DNA from: JBALVT01 sp036960305
GTDB lineage: Bacteria > Pseudomonadota > Gammaproteobacteria > Pseudomonadales > Halieaceae
Reading direction: 5' to 3'
Assembly (NCBI GenBank): GCA_036960305.1
Contig: JBALWA010000003.1
Location: 62,001-126,000 of the forward strand
Length of the DNA: 64,000 bases
The notes under the pieces: model-generated
What the model was told of the DNA's origin: nothing
Database searches by the model: none
The model's input: the letters and a program-made list of their open reading frames with translations, nothing else
Shown here: positions 18,597-26,318 of the stretch, piece after piece
Numbering within the stretch: position 1 is the stretch's first letter
Layout: each line of letters begins with the position of its first letter
Made by a program: the position numbers and the translations under genes

Positions 18597-19077
18597 GTTC
18601 CTGCTCCGACCATTGTTGGCGCAATTTCTTGCGTGCCCTGTGCAGGTAGGTTTTCACCTGCGGTTGGCTGAGACCAGTAATCTCTGCCACTTCCTGGTAG
18701 CTGTGCTGTTGGATATCCCGGAGGACAACCAGTGAGCGGTAGGGCTCTTTCAGCGCCGTTACCAGGCCTTGTAAACGATTCGCCTCGCCCCGTTGTCCCA
18801 GCGCGACTTCTGGAGTTCGCTCGTCCACAAGATCACTCTCTTCCGGCTCCCGTTCGACTCGCTGCTTGCGCAACTTGTCCAGGCAGAGATTGCGGGTGAC
18901 GCGCAGTAACCAGGGGCCCACTCGCTCCTCATGCATCTCATCCCGGCATTGCCACAGGCGGATAAAGGCCTCCTGAGAAATGTCCTCCGCTTCTGCGCGG
19001 TCCCGCAGCAGGTACAGGGCTAATGACCATACCCGGTCCTGGTGTGCGGCAATCCATTGGCGATACGTTTTGTCCAT
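18589..19077 (-). CDS. ECF-type RNA polymerase sigma factor
   Basis: Sigma-70 family ECF sigma factor, 162 residues. Region 2 is read in LLRDRAEAEDISQEAFIRLWQ (core binding and -10 recognition). Region 4 is SYQEVAEITGLSQPQVKTYLHRARKKLRQ (helix-turn-helix for the -35 box). It is the first gene of a four-gene overlapping operon with an anti-sigma factor and two DUF4252 proteins. It is likely autoregulated and responsive to an envelope signal. Confidence 0.95.
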   Translation of the reverse strand: MDKTYRQWIAAHQDRVWSLALYLLRDRAEAEDISQEAFIRLWQCRDEMHEERVGPWLLRVTRNLCLDKLRKQRVEREPEESDLVDERTPEVALGQRGEANRLQGLVTALKEPYRSLVVLRDIQQHSYQEVAEITGLSQPQVKTYLHRARKKLRQQWSEQEHE

Positions 19078-19087
19078 GCTTAGAGAC

Positions 19088-19115
19088 TACACGGGGAAGT
19101 TAGAAGAAAGTTACA
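19088..19115 (-). promoter_or_regulatory. Candidate ECF promoter upstream of the sigma gene
   Basis: On the minus strand TGTAAC (19110-19115) is followed after 16 bases by CGTGTA (19088-19093), about 10 bases before the sigma-factor ATG. Spacing and AAC/CGT cores resemble ECF promoters, which are often autoregulated. It implies an almost leaderless transcript, and no ribosome site is visible. Seen by eye only. Confidence 0.35.
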
Positions 19116-19245
19116 AAATTAAGTAGAAAATATTGAACTGACCGCGGAGGGCTACCAGTGCGTACCTGTGGAAGCACTGCCATGCGTACCCACCACCATA
19201 ATATGCGCTAGAATCGATTGTGGGAATTAACGCAGTAGTCTATTC

Positions 19246-20127
19246 ATGAGTATTTCATCGAGCGACAGCGCCAAAACGTACAACAAACCGGGTTTACCGC
19301 TGATTGTGGTGGACAATACCCACTGCCACGCGGTGATAGCACCCCAGGGCGCCCATTTGGTGGAATTCAAGCAGAAATCCGGAATTGGTAACTGTACGAC
19401 ACCACTGCTGTGGCTGTCCCCGAATGCAACATTTACACCGGGAAAGGCCATTCGCGGAGGCATCCCGATATGTTTTCCCTGGTTCGGCCCCCACTCAAAG
19501 GACCCTTCCCTGCCCCAGCATGGCTTTGCCCGTATACGCAATTGGCAGCTATCGAAATCCGCTGAATCAGTCGATGCCACCGAATTGACCTTCGTGCTGG
19601 AGAGCTGCGAAGAGACCCTGAGGGCCTACCCCCATGCCTTCATCGCAGAATTACATTTCACCCTGGGCGAAACACTAACCATCGAGTTGACTGTCACCAA
19701 CCGCAGCGACAGTACCATGCCTGTTGGCTGGGCATTGCACAGCTATTTCCCGGTTTCCGACCCGGCAACAGCGACGGTACCGGAACTACTGGGCTCAAGG
19801 TATGTAGATAAAATCGATAACAGTCGCGTAAAACAGCTTGTGGAGAACCTCGATTTCAGCCACTTAACCGATACGGTATTTAACCGGTCCCCGGACAAAA
19901 TTACTCTGTCTCGGCCCGAAGGCCAGATAGTTATCACCTGCGAAAATGCCCCGACCACCATCGCCTGGAATCCCAATGCCGGCGCCGATGCCATCGCCGA
20001 TCTGGGGCCAGAAATCTACAGCCAATTTGTCTGTGTTGAACGCGGTGCGGCGTCTGATGACCTGCGGCAACTGCCTGTAGGTGAAACCATGCGCGCTCGC
20101 ATGAACATTAGGGCATTGTGTAACTGA
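19246..20127 (+). CDS. D-hexose-6-phosphate mutarotase (YeaD-like)
   Basis: Aldose 1-epimerase superfamily, 293 residues, cytoplasmic. It interconverts alpha and beta anomers of glucose-6-phosphate. YeaD-type motifs are RGGIPICFPWFGPH, PQHGFARIRNW (catalytic His), VGWALHSYFPV (second His region) and QFVCVERGA (catalytic Glu). It lies beside glucokinase and HexR, so it would balance the beta-G6P that Zwf uses against the alpha form that phosphoglucomutase uses. Confidence 0.92.
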   Translation: MSISSSDSAKTYNKPGLPLIVVDNTHCHAVIAPQGAHLVEFKQKSGIGNCTTPLLWLSPNATFTPGKAIRGGIPICFPWFGPHSKDPSLPQHGFARIRNWQLSKSAESVDATELTFVLESCEETLRAYPHAFIAELHFTLGETLTIELTVTNRSDSTMPVGWALHSYFPVSDPATATVPELLGSRYVDKIDNSRVKQLVENLDFSHLTDTVFNRSPDKITLSRPEGQIVITCENAPTTIAWNPNAGADAIADLGPEIYSQFVCVERGAASDDLRQLPVGETMRARMNIRALCN

Positions 20128-20146
20128 CGACATCAATGGACTGAAA

Positions 20147-20338
20147 CTAGCCTTTCGAGACTTCTATATCGAGTAGTCTCGCTATCCTACACATCTTCTT
20201 ATCCAGGGTTGCAATTTCGCTACCCTGAGAATGTGCCATCATTAAATAGGCGGCATCGTAGGCAGATACGCCGTGAGCATGTGAGAATTCAAACAAAGCC
20301 GCTGGGGGCTCCCGACCAATAGCGACCGTATTGATTAA
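20147..20338 (-). pseudogene. vapC-like PIN-domain toxin, 3' fragment
   Basis: An open stretch of 64 codons reads EFSHAHGVSAYDAAYLMMAH, then SQGSEIATLDKKMCRIARLL, then DIEVSKG before TAG. It matches the C-terminal half of VapC PIN-domain RNases, including the conserved S-AYDAAY and ATLDKK segments. There is no start codon, and the N-terminal half with the first catalytic Asp residues is missing. The fragment follows the glucokinase stop in the same frame, so it may have been created by a deletion or rearrangement that joined glk to the toxin remnant. No VapB antitoxin is seen. Confidence 0.8.
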
Positions 20339-21280
20339 TCAGATCTCCTTTCTCAGCGCCTCGACACAACCACGCAACCCCGGATGTTCAGCTAACACAA
20401 TCGCCAGGGGGATTTTTGAACAAATTTCGGTAAAGCGTCCCTTGTCATCGAAGCGCTGCCGGAATGCCGCCTCGTCCAGTAGATCCAGCAGCCTGGGCAG
20501 GATACCACCCGAGATGTATACCCCGTCGGCCGCCCCCATCATCAATGCCACATCGCCGGAGACCGACCCCAGAATCGCACAGAAATCTTCGACTGCTCGC
20601 AGACAATACAGGTCACCGGCAAGCGCACCTGCCGTGACTTCCGGCGCGGGCAGTTCCTTATCATAACCGTCCAGCCTGCCGTTGGCCCAATACAGATTGG
20701 CGAGTCCCATGCCTGACAAAACCCTTTCTACGGACACCCGCTCATAGCGTTGCCTAAGTTCTTTTTGCAGATCGGCTTCGTGGTCATCCAGCGGGGCAAA
20801 TGCCACATGGCCGCCCTCGGACGGAAGAATACCTCCCCCTGGCAACATCGCAGAAACGCCCAGCCCGGTACCGGGGCCCACAACGGCCTTCACCTGACCA
20901 CCCGATGGACGTGCTGCACCGATCCATAGCACTTCGGAGTCTGTCAAAGCGTCGATACAAAGAACCTGGGCACTGAAGTCATTAATAATGGTGACTGACA
21001 CGCCCAGCGCCGTTTGTAAGTCAGCGCGACTGAAGGACCAGTGGTTATTGGGCAGGTCGATCAAATCAGACTCCACCGGCCCCGCTACCGCCAGGCAAAT
21101 CTTGTCGACCTGTTCCACGTGGCCCCGATCCATATAGGCGCGGATGGCGTCTACAAAAAAAGGAAAGTCAGCGCAGGGGAAGATTTCGATCCCCAGCAAT
21201 TCGTCACTGTCCGACTCTACGTAGGCAAATCTGGCGTTGGTACCGCCAATGTCCGCGACTATCTGTACAGGCTTACTCAT
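20339..21280 (-). CDS. glk: Glucokinase
   Basis: ATP-dependent glucose kinase of the bacterial Glk family, about 313 residues; makes glucose-6-phosphate in the cytoplasm. Motifs are the phosphate-binding ADIGGTNARFA, INDFSAQVL (catalytic Asp), VVGPGTGLGVS and the glucose-binding EGGHVAFAP. The start is placed at ATG 21280 (MSKPVQIVADIGG). A GTG at 21298 is the alternative, and the AAAGG upstream fits neither perfectly. It is divergent from hexR, with operator-like sequence between them, as in HexR-controlled glk genes of other gammaproteobacteria. It receives the glucose released by the GH3 enzymes. Confidence 0.95.
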   Translation of the reverse strand: MSKPVQIVADIGGTNARFAYVESDSDELLGIEIFPCADFPFFVDAIRAYMDRGHVEQVDKICLAVAGPVESDLIDLPNNHWSFSRADLQTALGVSVTIINDFSAQVLCIDALTDSEVLWIGAARPSGGQVKAVVGPGTGLGVSAMLPGGGILPSEGGHVAFAPLDDHEADLQKELRQRYERVSVERVLSGMGLANLYWANGRLDGYDKELPAPEVTAGALAGDLYCLRAVEDFCAILGSVSGDVALMMGAADGVYISGGILPRLLDLLDEAAFRQRFDDKGRFTEICSKIPLAIVLAEHPGLRGCVEALRKEI

Positions 21281-21310
21281 ATTGTTTACTAGCGACACCT
21301 TTAATTTAGC

Positions 21311-21345
21311 TAAGTTACTTATTATCCGATTTATGTGGTAACTTA
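21311..21345. promoter_or_regulatory. Widely spaced inverted repeat between glk and hexR
   Basis: TAAGTTAC (21311-21318) and GTAACTTA (21338-21345) are exact inverted copies with 19 bases between them. This fits two half-sites on the same helix face or overlapping promoters. It may be an operator for the divergent glk/hexR genes. The half-site shares GTAA with HexR boxes. Confidence 0.45.
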
Positions 21346-21357
21346 CAAGAAGTTTAT

Positions 21358-21370
21358 GTAATTAAACTAA
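21358..21370. promoter_or_regulatory. HexR-like box, degenerate
   Basis: GTAATTAAACTAA matches the HexR palindrome (GTAATT, one base, AATTAC) in its left half with changes in the right half. It lies 24 bases upstream of hexR, so it fits autoregulation. Confidence 0.5.
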
Positions 21371-21394
21371 TCTCACGCGTGGCCAGGCAACGCT

Positions 21395-22237
21395 ATGACC
21401 CTATTAAGCCAAATCAAAGAAACCCTGCCCTCACTCAGCAAAGCCGAGTCCCGGATTGCCCAGGTCATCCTGACCGACCCTAAAGCGATAGTGAATATCA
21501 CCACCGCTGATCTTGCCCGTCTGGCCGAGGTCAGTGACCCGATGATTTCACGCTTCAGTCGCACCCTGGGCTGCGACAGTTTCCCGGATTTCAAGGTACA
21601 ACTGGCGGCAAGCCTCGCTAGTAACATGTCTTTCATCAGTGAGGCGGTCTCATCGGGTGATGACGCCGCCCGCTATATCGAAAAACGCATCAGCGCCAAC
21701 CAGGCCTCGCTGGAGTACCTTCGCGGCAAACTTCAGCCGGAGGTCATCGAACAGGCGGTGAAGGTGTTGGGGCAATCAAAACAAATCGAGATTTTTGGTA
21801 TGGGCGGATCAGCCGCTATCGCGCGTGATGCCCAACATAAACTCTTTCGAATGGGAATTCCCACCGTGGCCTATGAAGACCACCTGATGCAGCGGATGGT
21901 CGCCGCCGCCGCGAACAAACATACCGTCGTATTATTCTTTTCCTTCACCGGGCGGACACAAACCATGATCGAGGTCGCGACAATCGCAAAAGAGAACAAG
22001 GCCACCTTGATCGCCATCACCAGTCCAAACTCGCCGCTGGCGGAATTGGCCGATATCGCCATCACATCGGGCGACGAACTGGAAGACACTACGATTTATG
22101 TCCCGATGACGACCCGCATCATCAGCCTGACCATTATCGATATCCTGACCACCGGCCTGGCCCTGTCTCTGGGATCAAAAATTGACGAGCAATTGCTAAA
22201 GATCAAACACAGTCTGGATAGCACCAAGATTGAATGA
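21395..22237 (+). CDS. hexR: HexR-type RpiR/SIS transcriptional regulator
   Basis: RpiR-family regulator, 280 residues. The N-terminal helix-turn-helix is LARLAEVSDPMISRFSRTLGC followed by FPDFKVQLAASLA. The C-terminal SIS domain binds a sugar phosphate (IFGMGGSAAIARDAQHKLFR, FFSFTGRTQTMIE). It closely follows the pattern of HexR, the KDPG-responsive repressor/activator of Entner-Doudoroff genes (compare the E. coli FPDFKLHLAQSLA and GLGSSAAVAHDAMNKFFR from memory). Position beside glk and the HexR-like boxes near edd support it. Another RpiR member is possible. Confidence 0.85.
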   Translation: MTLLSQIKETLPSLSKAESRIAQVILTDPKAIVNITTADLARLAEVSDPMISRFSRTLGCDSFPDFKVQLAASLASNMSFISEAVSSGDDAARYIEKRISANQASLEYLRGKLQPEVIEQAVKVLGQSKQIEIFGMGGSAAIARDAQHKLFRMGIPTVAYEDHLMQRMVAAAANKHTVVLFFSFTGRTQTMIEVATIAKENKATLIAITSPNSPLAELADIAITSGDELEDTTIYVPMTTRIISLTIIDILTTGLALSLGSKIDEQLLKIKHSLDSTKIE

Positions 22238-22549
22238 CTACTTCGGAATGACCATAAAGGGATATAGCTAGCTGCCCCTTCGTGCGCTGGATATCACCTC
22301 CTTCAAGGTAGACAGAAACGCTTCATCGGAATCTTTTCCAGAACCCACGGTGAAGCTCCTGCGGGCCTAGTGTACTCACACTACGCACTATCACTAGAAC
22401 AGACCACTAAATTCCATCATGTCCGTGGCAGATCATTGACGGACTCCGCCGTCCGAATTAGCTTTTCAATTTGATTCCAGGAATAGAGCACCTCCGCGGA
22501 GACCGAGGTTAAGAATGATCATGGCTCATCGATTGCTACCCGCGACAAT
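22238..22549. other. Spacer without an intact gene
   Basis: No complete gene is seen. On the minus strand two short open stretches look coding-like (one with SAEVLYSWNQIEKLIRTAES, one with GKDSDEAFLSTLKEVISSAR), each ended by a stop and without a clear start. They may be remnants of a decayed gene. I do not recognise a family. Confidence 0.3.
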
Positions 22550-22570
22550 GTGTATCATTAAGTGATACAC
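22550..22570. promoter_or_regulatory. Perfect palindromic operator of the higBA-like module
   Basis: GTGTATCA, five bases (TTAAG), TGATACAC: exact 8-base inverted repeat just upstream of the toxin remnant and antitoxin gene. Antitoxins of this type usually bind such a palindrome in their own promoter. Confidence 0.7.
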
Positions 22571-22579
22571 TTACGCATC

Positions 22580-22681
22580 CAAAGTGTTTACATGACCGCT
22601 CAGGTCCGAGAGTGGGCCAGACAGGAGAAAGTCACACTCAGTCAACTCTACAGAGCTGCCGTAGAAGTTGCAGCAGGTAAG
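22580..22681 (+). pseudogene. RelE/HigB-like toxin, 5' remnant
   Basis: The frame reads SVYMTAQVREWARQEKVTLS then QLYRAAVEVAAGK. It matches the N-terminal ~33 residues of RelE-type toxins with the pattern F-x-R-x-ARKEG-(10)-AV-x-x-x-x-x-G. It then runs straight into the start of the antitoxin gene. The catalytic remainder (about 75 residues) is missing, as by an internal deletion. An active toxin cannot be made. Confidence 0.7.
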
Positions 22682-22686
22682 AATCC

Positions 22687-23019
22687 ATGGCGAAGCGCAG
22701 CAATGATAAAAACACCAGCGCCGACATCCTCAAATCGGTCCACAAAAATGTGAGCGGTTTAAATCGCATCGGACTGGTAGATAAGAAAACATTGCGCGAG
22801 TTTGATGAGATGTGTCTGCCGAAAATACAGCTGATGAACGGTTCAGATATCAAGGCACTGCGTGAGCGACTCAACCTGAGTCAACCCGTATTTGCAATGT
22901 ATCTCAACACCTCAAAATCCACTGTTTCGAAGTGGGAACAGGGCGATAAAATACCCAATGGCATAGCCCAGCGACTATTGAATATTATCGATGATAAAGG
23001 CCTCGAGGTTTTGGTCTAG
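22687..23019 (+). CDS. HigA-type antitoxin / XRE regulator (orphan)
   Basis: 110 residues. The N-terminal part (SVHKNVSGLNRIGLVDKKTLREFDEMCLP) is typical of antitoxins that follow RelE-type toxins. The C-terminal XRE helix-turn-helix is IKALRERLNLSQPVFAMYLN then TSKSTVSKWEQG. It appears intact, but its toxin partner is reduced to a 5' remnant. With the perfect palindrome upstream it may persist as an autoregulator or may repress elsewhere. Confidence 0.88.
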   Translation: MAKRSNDKNTSADILKSVHKNVSGLNRIGLVDKKTLREFDEMCLPKIQLMNGSDIKALRERLNLSQPVFAMYLNTSKSTVSKWEQGDKIPNGIAQRLLNIIDDKGLEVLV

Positions 23020-23058
23020 CAGCCAGACTGGACGAGACACCCGAGGTCGCTTGAGCAC

Positions 23059-24639
23059 TCAGGGGTTTACATACAATTGATCAACAATTTCATCCGCTAC
23101 ATCACTCCACAAAAATCTCGCGGCTGCGGCGGCCTCCGAAATTTTCTCCCAGGTAGCCCCGTCTTCCCGCTTTGTTTTCAAAGCTAACTCGAATGAGACA
23201 ATCATATTTTCTGCCTGGTTTTGCAGACTGTCGCCCGTAAACGCAAAACCGTCTTCGCCACCGCGCACCGTATCACTCAAGCCCCCCACGCTGTGCACCA
23301 GGCAGGGCTGGCCGGCGCGCATCGCCAGCATCTGGCTGATACCGCAGGGCTCAAAGGAGCTGGGCATCAGGAATAGGTCACCACTGCTGTAAAGGCTATG
23401 GGACAGTGCTTCGGAATAGCCCTTCAGAAAAATAAAGTTCCGCCGCCGGGAGGCCACTTCGGTCAGGAACTGCTCCAGCTCGGTATCACCGCTGCCCAGC
23501 AGAATAAAAAAACCCTTGTCACCCAGGACATCCAGCAGTTGATCCAATGCGGTTGCACCGTCGGGCATGATCTGCCGTAGCAGCAGGACTTTCTGGTCGG
23601 TAATCCGCCCTACCGAGGTGATAATACAGGGCTGATCCTGGTCTTTCTCGGCGGTATTCGCTGCCGAAATAATCTGTGCCAAACGTCTACTGGCTATCAG
23701 GTGGGCGCTCTCTACAATGGAATTTTTGCCTATCCATTTCAGCGACTCATTCTCGCACAGTAAAAACAGCTCACCGGGGGACAGAGGCCGCGCAGTTTGT
23801 GCGGGATATTCACAGCCATTGAGAATCCCATGCAGACGCCCTTCCCCTGCCGCCGCTTGCAGATCCGCATGCAGGCCCTCACCGCCGAAAAATCCACGCT
23901 CAGGATCGCTGGCCCGCTGTATTTCCCGGGCATAGGTGGGAGAGACCGCATGGACTTTATCACTGAGATTGATGCCCGCCCGCATGGGATTAATGCAATG
24001 GGGTGCCCGCGTATCGTTCAGTTTTTCAAGGTCGTAGTCCAGTTCAGGGAACCAGGCGTGCAGCGAAGATTCATCGCCGGACAATGGCCGAACGCCCTGC
24101 AGGGCCAGATTATGAATGGTGTAAACGGTGTGGATAGACTGCAGTGCTTTATAGGCCGGATCAAAGGCCCTCAACACGCCCACCATAGCAGCATGCCAGT
24201 CATGCAGGTGCAGCACATCGACAGCCGGCAGCAGGTCATCGACAATCGCCTGGGCAAGTGCGACGCTGAACAATGCAAACTTGCCGGCATCGGTAGCAAA
24301 GGGTCTGTCACCCGGATCGTCACAGTATATTTTACCCTCGCCGCCCGCGGCGAAGAGGGGATGCTCCAGAACCCAGAGTGTCACGTTTTCCTTTGCCGTT
24401 TTCCCCGGTACTTTAAAGAGTTCAACGGTATGCGGATGGCGACAAAACATCACCTCCACACTCCCGACATTCTCAGCGCCAGGTAAATTAGAAAAGGCAC
24501 CGTAACCTGGTGTCACCACATCCACCTGATGTCCCGCCGCCGCCAGTGCCACCGGAATATCCCGAACGACATCGCCGATACCGCCCACTTTGCCACCGGG
24601 TAAGGCATCATTTTCGGCCGCTGCCATGAGTATTTTCAT
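23059..24639 (-). CDS. glgA: Glycogen synthase (GT5)
   Basis: ADP-glucose-dependent glycogen synthase, 526 residues. The N-terminal loop KVGGIGDVVRDIP is the ADP-glucose-binding K-x-GG-(I/L)-GDV motif. HLHDWHA and TIHNLALQG belong to the GT5 domain. The C-terminal GT-B domain has SSFEPCGISQMLAMRAGQP with the catalytic Glu. The N-terminus MKILMAAAENDALPGGKVGG is of the variant type seen in some marine gammaproteobacteria rather than the E. coli type. It is the last gene of the long operon, 15 bases after pgm. Confidence 0.94.
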   Translation of the reverse strand: MKILMAAAENDALPGGKVGGIGDVVRDIPVALAAAGHQVDVVTPGYGAFSNLPGAENVGSVEVMFCRHPHTVELFKVPGKTAKENVTLWVLEHPLFAAGGEGKIYCDDPGDRPFATDAGKFALFSVALAQAIVDDLLPAVDVLHLHDWHAAMVGVLRAFDPAYKALQSIHTVYTIHNLALQGVRPLSGDESSLHAWFPELDYDLEKLNDTRAPHCINPMRAGINLSDKVHAVSPTYAREIQRASDPERGFFGGEGLHADLQAAAGEGRLHGILNGCEYPAQTARPLSPGELFLLCENESLKWIGKNSIVESAHLIASRRLAQIISAANTAEKDQDQPCIITSVGRITDQKVLLLRQIMPDGATALDQLLDVLGDKGFFILLGSGDTELEQFLTEVASRRRNFIFLKGYSEALSHSLYSSGDLFLMPSSFEPCGISQMLAMRAGQPCLVHSVGGLSDTVRGGEDGFAFTGDSLQNQAENMIVSFELALKTKREDGATWEKISEAAAAARFLWSDVADEIVDQLYVNP

Positions 24640-24654
24640 TATTCAGTTTCCATC

Positions 24655-26289
24655 TCAGGTAATCACATCCGGTTTCTCGCGCCCGGTAAATAGCACGATA
24701 CCCGCAATCTCGTCGGCGGCCTCCTTGAGCGAAGCCAGCGCTTTCTGTGGTGCCTGCCCCAGCAGTGTTGGGTCGTTCTGATAGCAGTCCAGGTAAACCC
24801 GTAGGGTTGCACCCTCTGTCCCCGTACCGGAGAGGCGAAGCACGATGCGGCCACCGTTGTTGAAATAAATTCGGATGCCCTGGGCAGTGGACTCACTGCC
24901 ATCGATAGGGTCGCTGTATTGAAAGTCGTCGGCAGACTCGATGGCCAGTCCAGAAAATTCCTGACCGGGCAGGTCGGGCAGTCGTTTCCGTAATCCCGTA
25001 ATCATCGCTTGCGCGTTGTCGCTGTCGACGCCCTCGTAATCATGACGGGTGAAATAGTCACGTCCGTACTGTGCCCAGTGATTTCTGACGATTTCACACA
25101 GCGGCTGATTCTTCGCAGCAATCAGGTTGAGCCAGAATAATACGGCCCACAGACCATCTTTTTCCCGCACATGGTCGGACCCAGTACCAAAGCTCTCCTC
25201 GCCGCACAGGGTAATTTTCCCCGCATCCAGCAAGTTACCAAAAAACTTCCAGCCGGTGGGGGTCTCATAACAATTGATGTGCAAGCCCTTGGCGACCCGA
25301 TCGGCCGCCCGACTGGTGGGCATCGACCTGGCCACACCCGCGATGCCATCGGCATAACCGGGTATCAGGGTAGCGTTGGCCGCCATTATGGCCAGGCTAT
25401 CGCAGGGGTTCAGGTAAAAACCCTTGCCGTGTACCATATTCCTGTCTCCGTCCCCATCCGAGGCCGCTCCAAAATCCAGTGGGTCATCGCCATTTAACAG
25501 GGACACCAGTTCATGGGCGTGCACCTGATTAGGATCGGGGTGACCGCCACCAAAATCAGTTAATGGCACGCCATTGATCACCGTGCCGGCCGGCGCGCCC
25601 AGCCGGTTTTCAAAAATTTCTTTCGCGTAAGGACCGGTGACCGCATGCATGGCATCAAAACACATACGAAACTTACCGTTGGTCAGCAGCGATGCCATGG
25701 CGTCAAAGTCAAACAGTGACGCCATGAGCTCGGCATAGTCTGATACCGGGTCGATGACTTCCACGCTAGTGTCCGCTACCTGGTACTGCCCCAGTCGGTC
25801 GAGATCCAGGTCGTCAGATTCCAGTGATAGGTAGTGATCAATTGACAAGGTGTTCTGAAAGATCTCATCGGTCAGGTTCTGGGGCGCAGGCCCACCATTC
25901 TCACCGTTGAACTTGATGCCAAAGTCGCCATCCGGACCGCCAGGGTTGTGGCTGGCCGACAGGATAATGCCACCACAGGCCCCCTGCTTGCGGATAACAC
26001 AGGATGCGGCCGGAGTGGATAGAATCCCCCCCTGCCCCACCAGCAAACGGGCAAAACCATTGGCGGCGGCCATGCGGACAATCAACTGAATCGCCTCGCG
26101 ATTGTAGAAACGGCCGTCGCCCCCTATGACCAGGGTCTTGCCGGCGCAGGGTGTGATCGTGTTAAATATCGCCTGGACAAAATTCTCCAGATACCCGGGC
26201 TGCTGGAATTCAACCACTTTCTTCCGCAGCCCGGAAGTACCCGGTTTTTGCCCCTCAAAGACTTGAGTTGGAACCTCTATAACAGCCAT
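24655..26289 (-). CDS. pgm: Phosphoglucomutase, alpha-D-glucose specific
   Basis: Interconverts glucose-6-phosphate and glucose-1-phosphate; 544 residues, phosphohexomutase superfamily. The catalytic serine lies in LSASHNPGGPDGDFGIKFN, the metal loop in SDGDGDRNM, the sugar-binding loop in CGEESFGTGSDHVREKDGLWA and the phosphate-binding loop in LRLSGTGTEGATLR. AAGGAG lies 7 bases before the ATG. It links the Entner-Doudoroff and glycogen halves of the operon. Confidence 0.96.
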   Translation of the reverse strand: MAVIEVPTQVFEGQKPGTSGLRKKVVEFQQPGYLENFVQAIFNTITPCAGKTLVIGGDGRFYNREAIQLIVRMAAANGFARLLVGQGGILSTPAASCVIRKQGACGGIILSASHNPGGPDGDFGIKFNGENGGPAPQNLTDEIFQNTLSIDHYLSLESDDLDLDRLGQYQVADTSVEVIDPVSDYAELMASLFDFDAMASLLTNGKFRMCFDAMHAVTGPYAKEIFENRLGAPAGTVINGVPLTDFGGGHPDPNQVHAHELVSLLNGDDPLDFGAASDGDGDRNMVHGKGFYLNPCDSLAIMAANATLIPGYADGIAGVARSMPTSRAADRVAKGLHINCYETPTGWKFFGNLLDAGKITLCGEESFGTGSDHVREKDGLWAVLFWLNLIAAKNQPLCEIVRNHWAQYGRDYFTRHDYEGVDSDNAQAMITGLRKRLPDLPGQEFSGLAIESADDFQYSDPIDGSESTAQGIRIYFNNGGRIVLRLSGTGTEGATLRVYLDCYQNDPTLLGQAPQKALASLKEAADEIAGIVLFTGREKPDVIT

Positions 26290-26318
26290 GACTTTTCTCC
26301 TTGTGCTCGGACTGGCGC

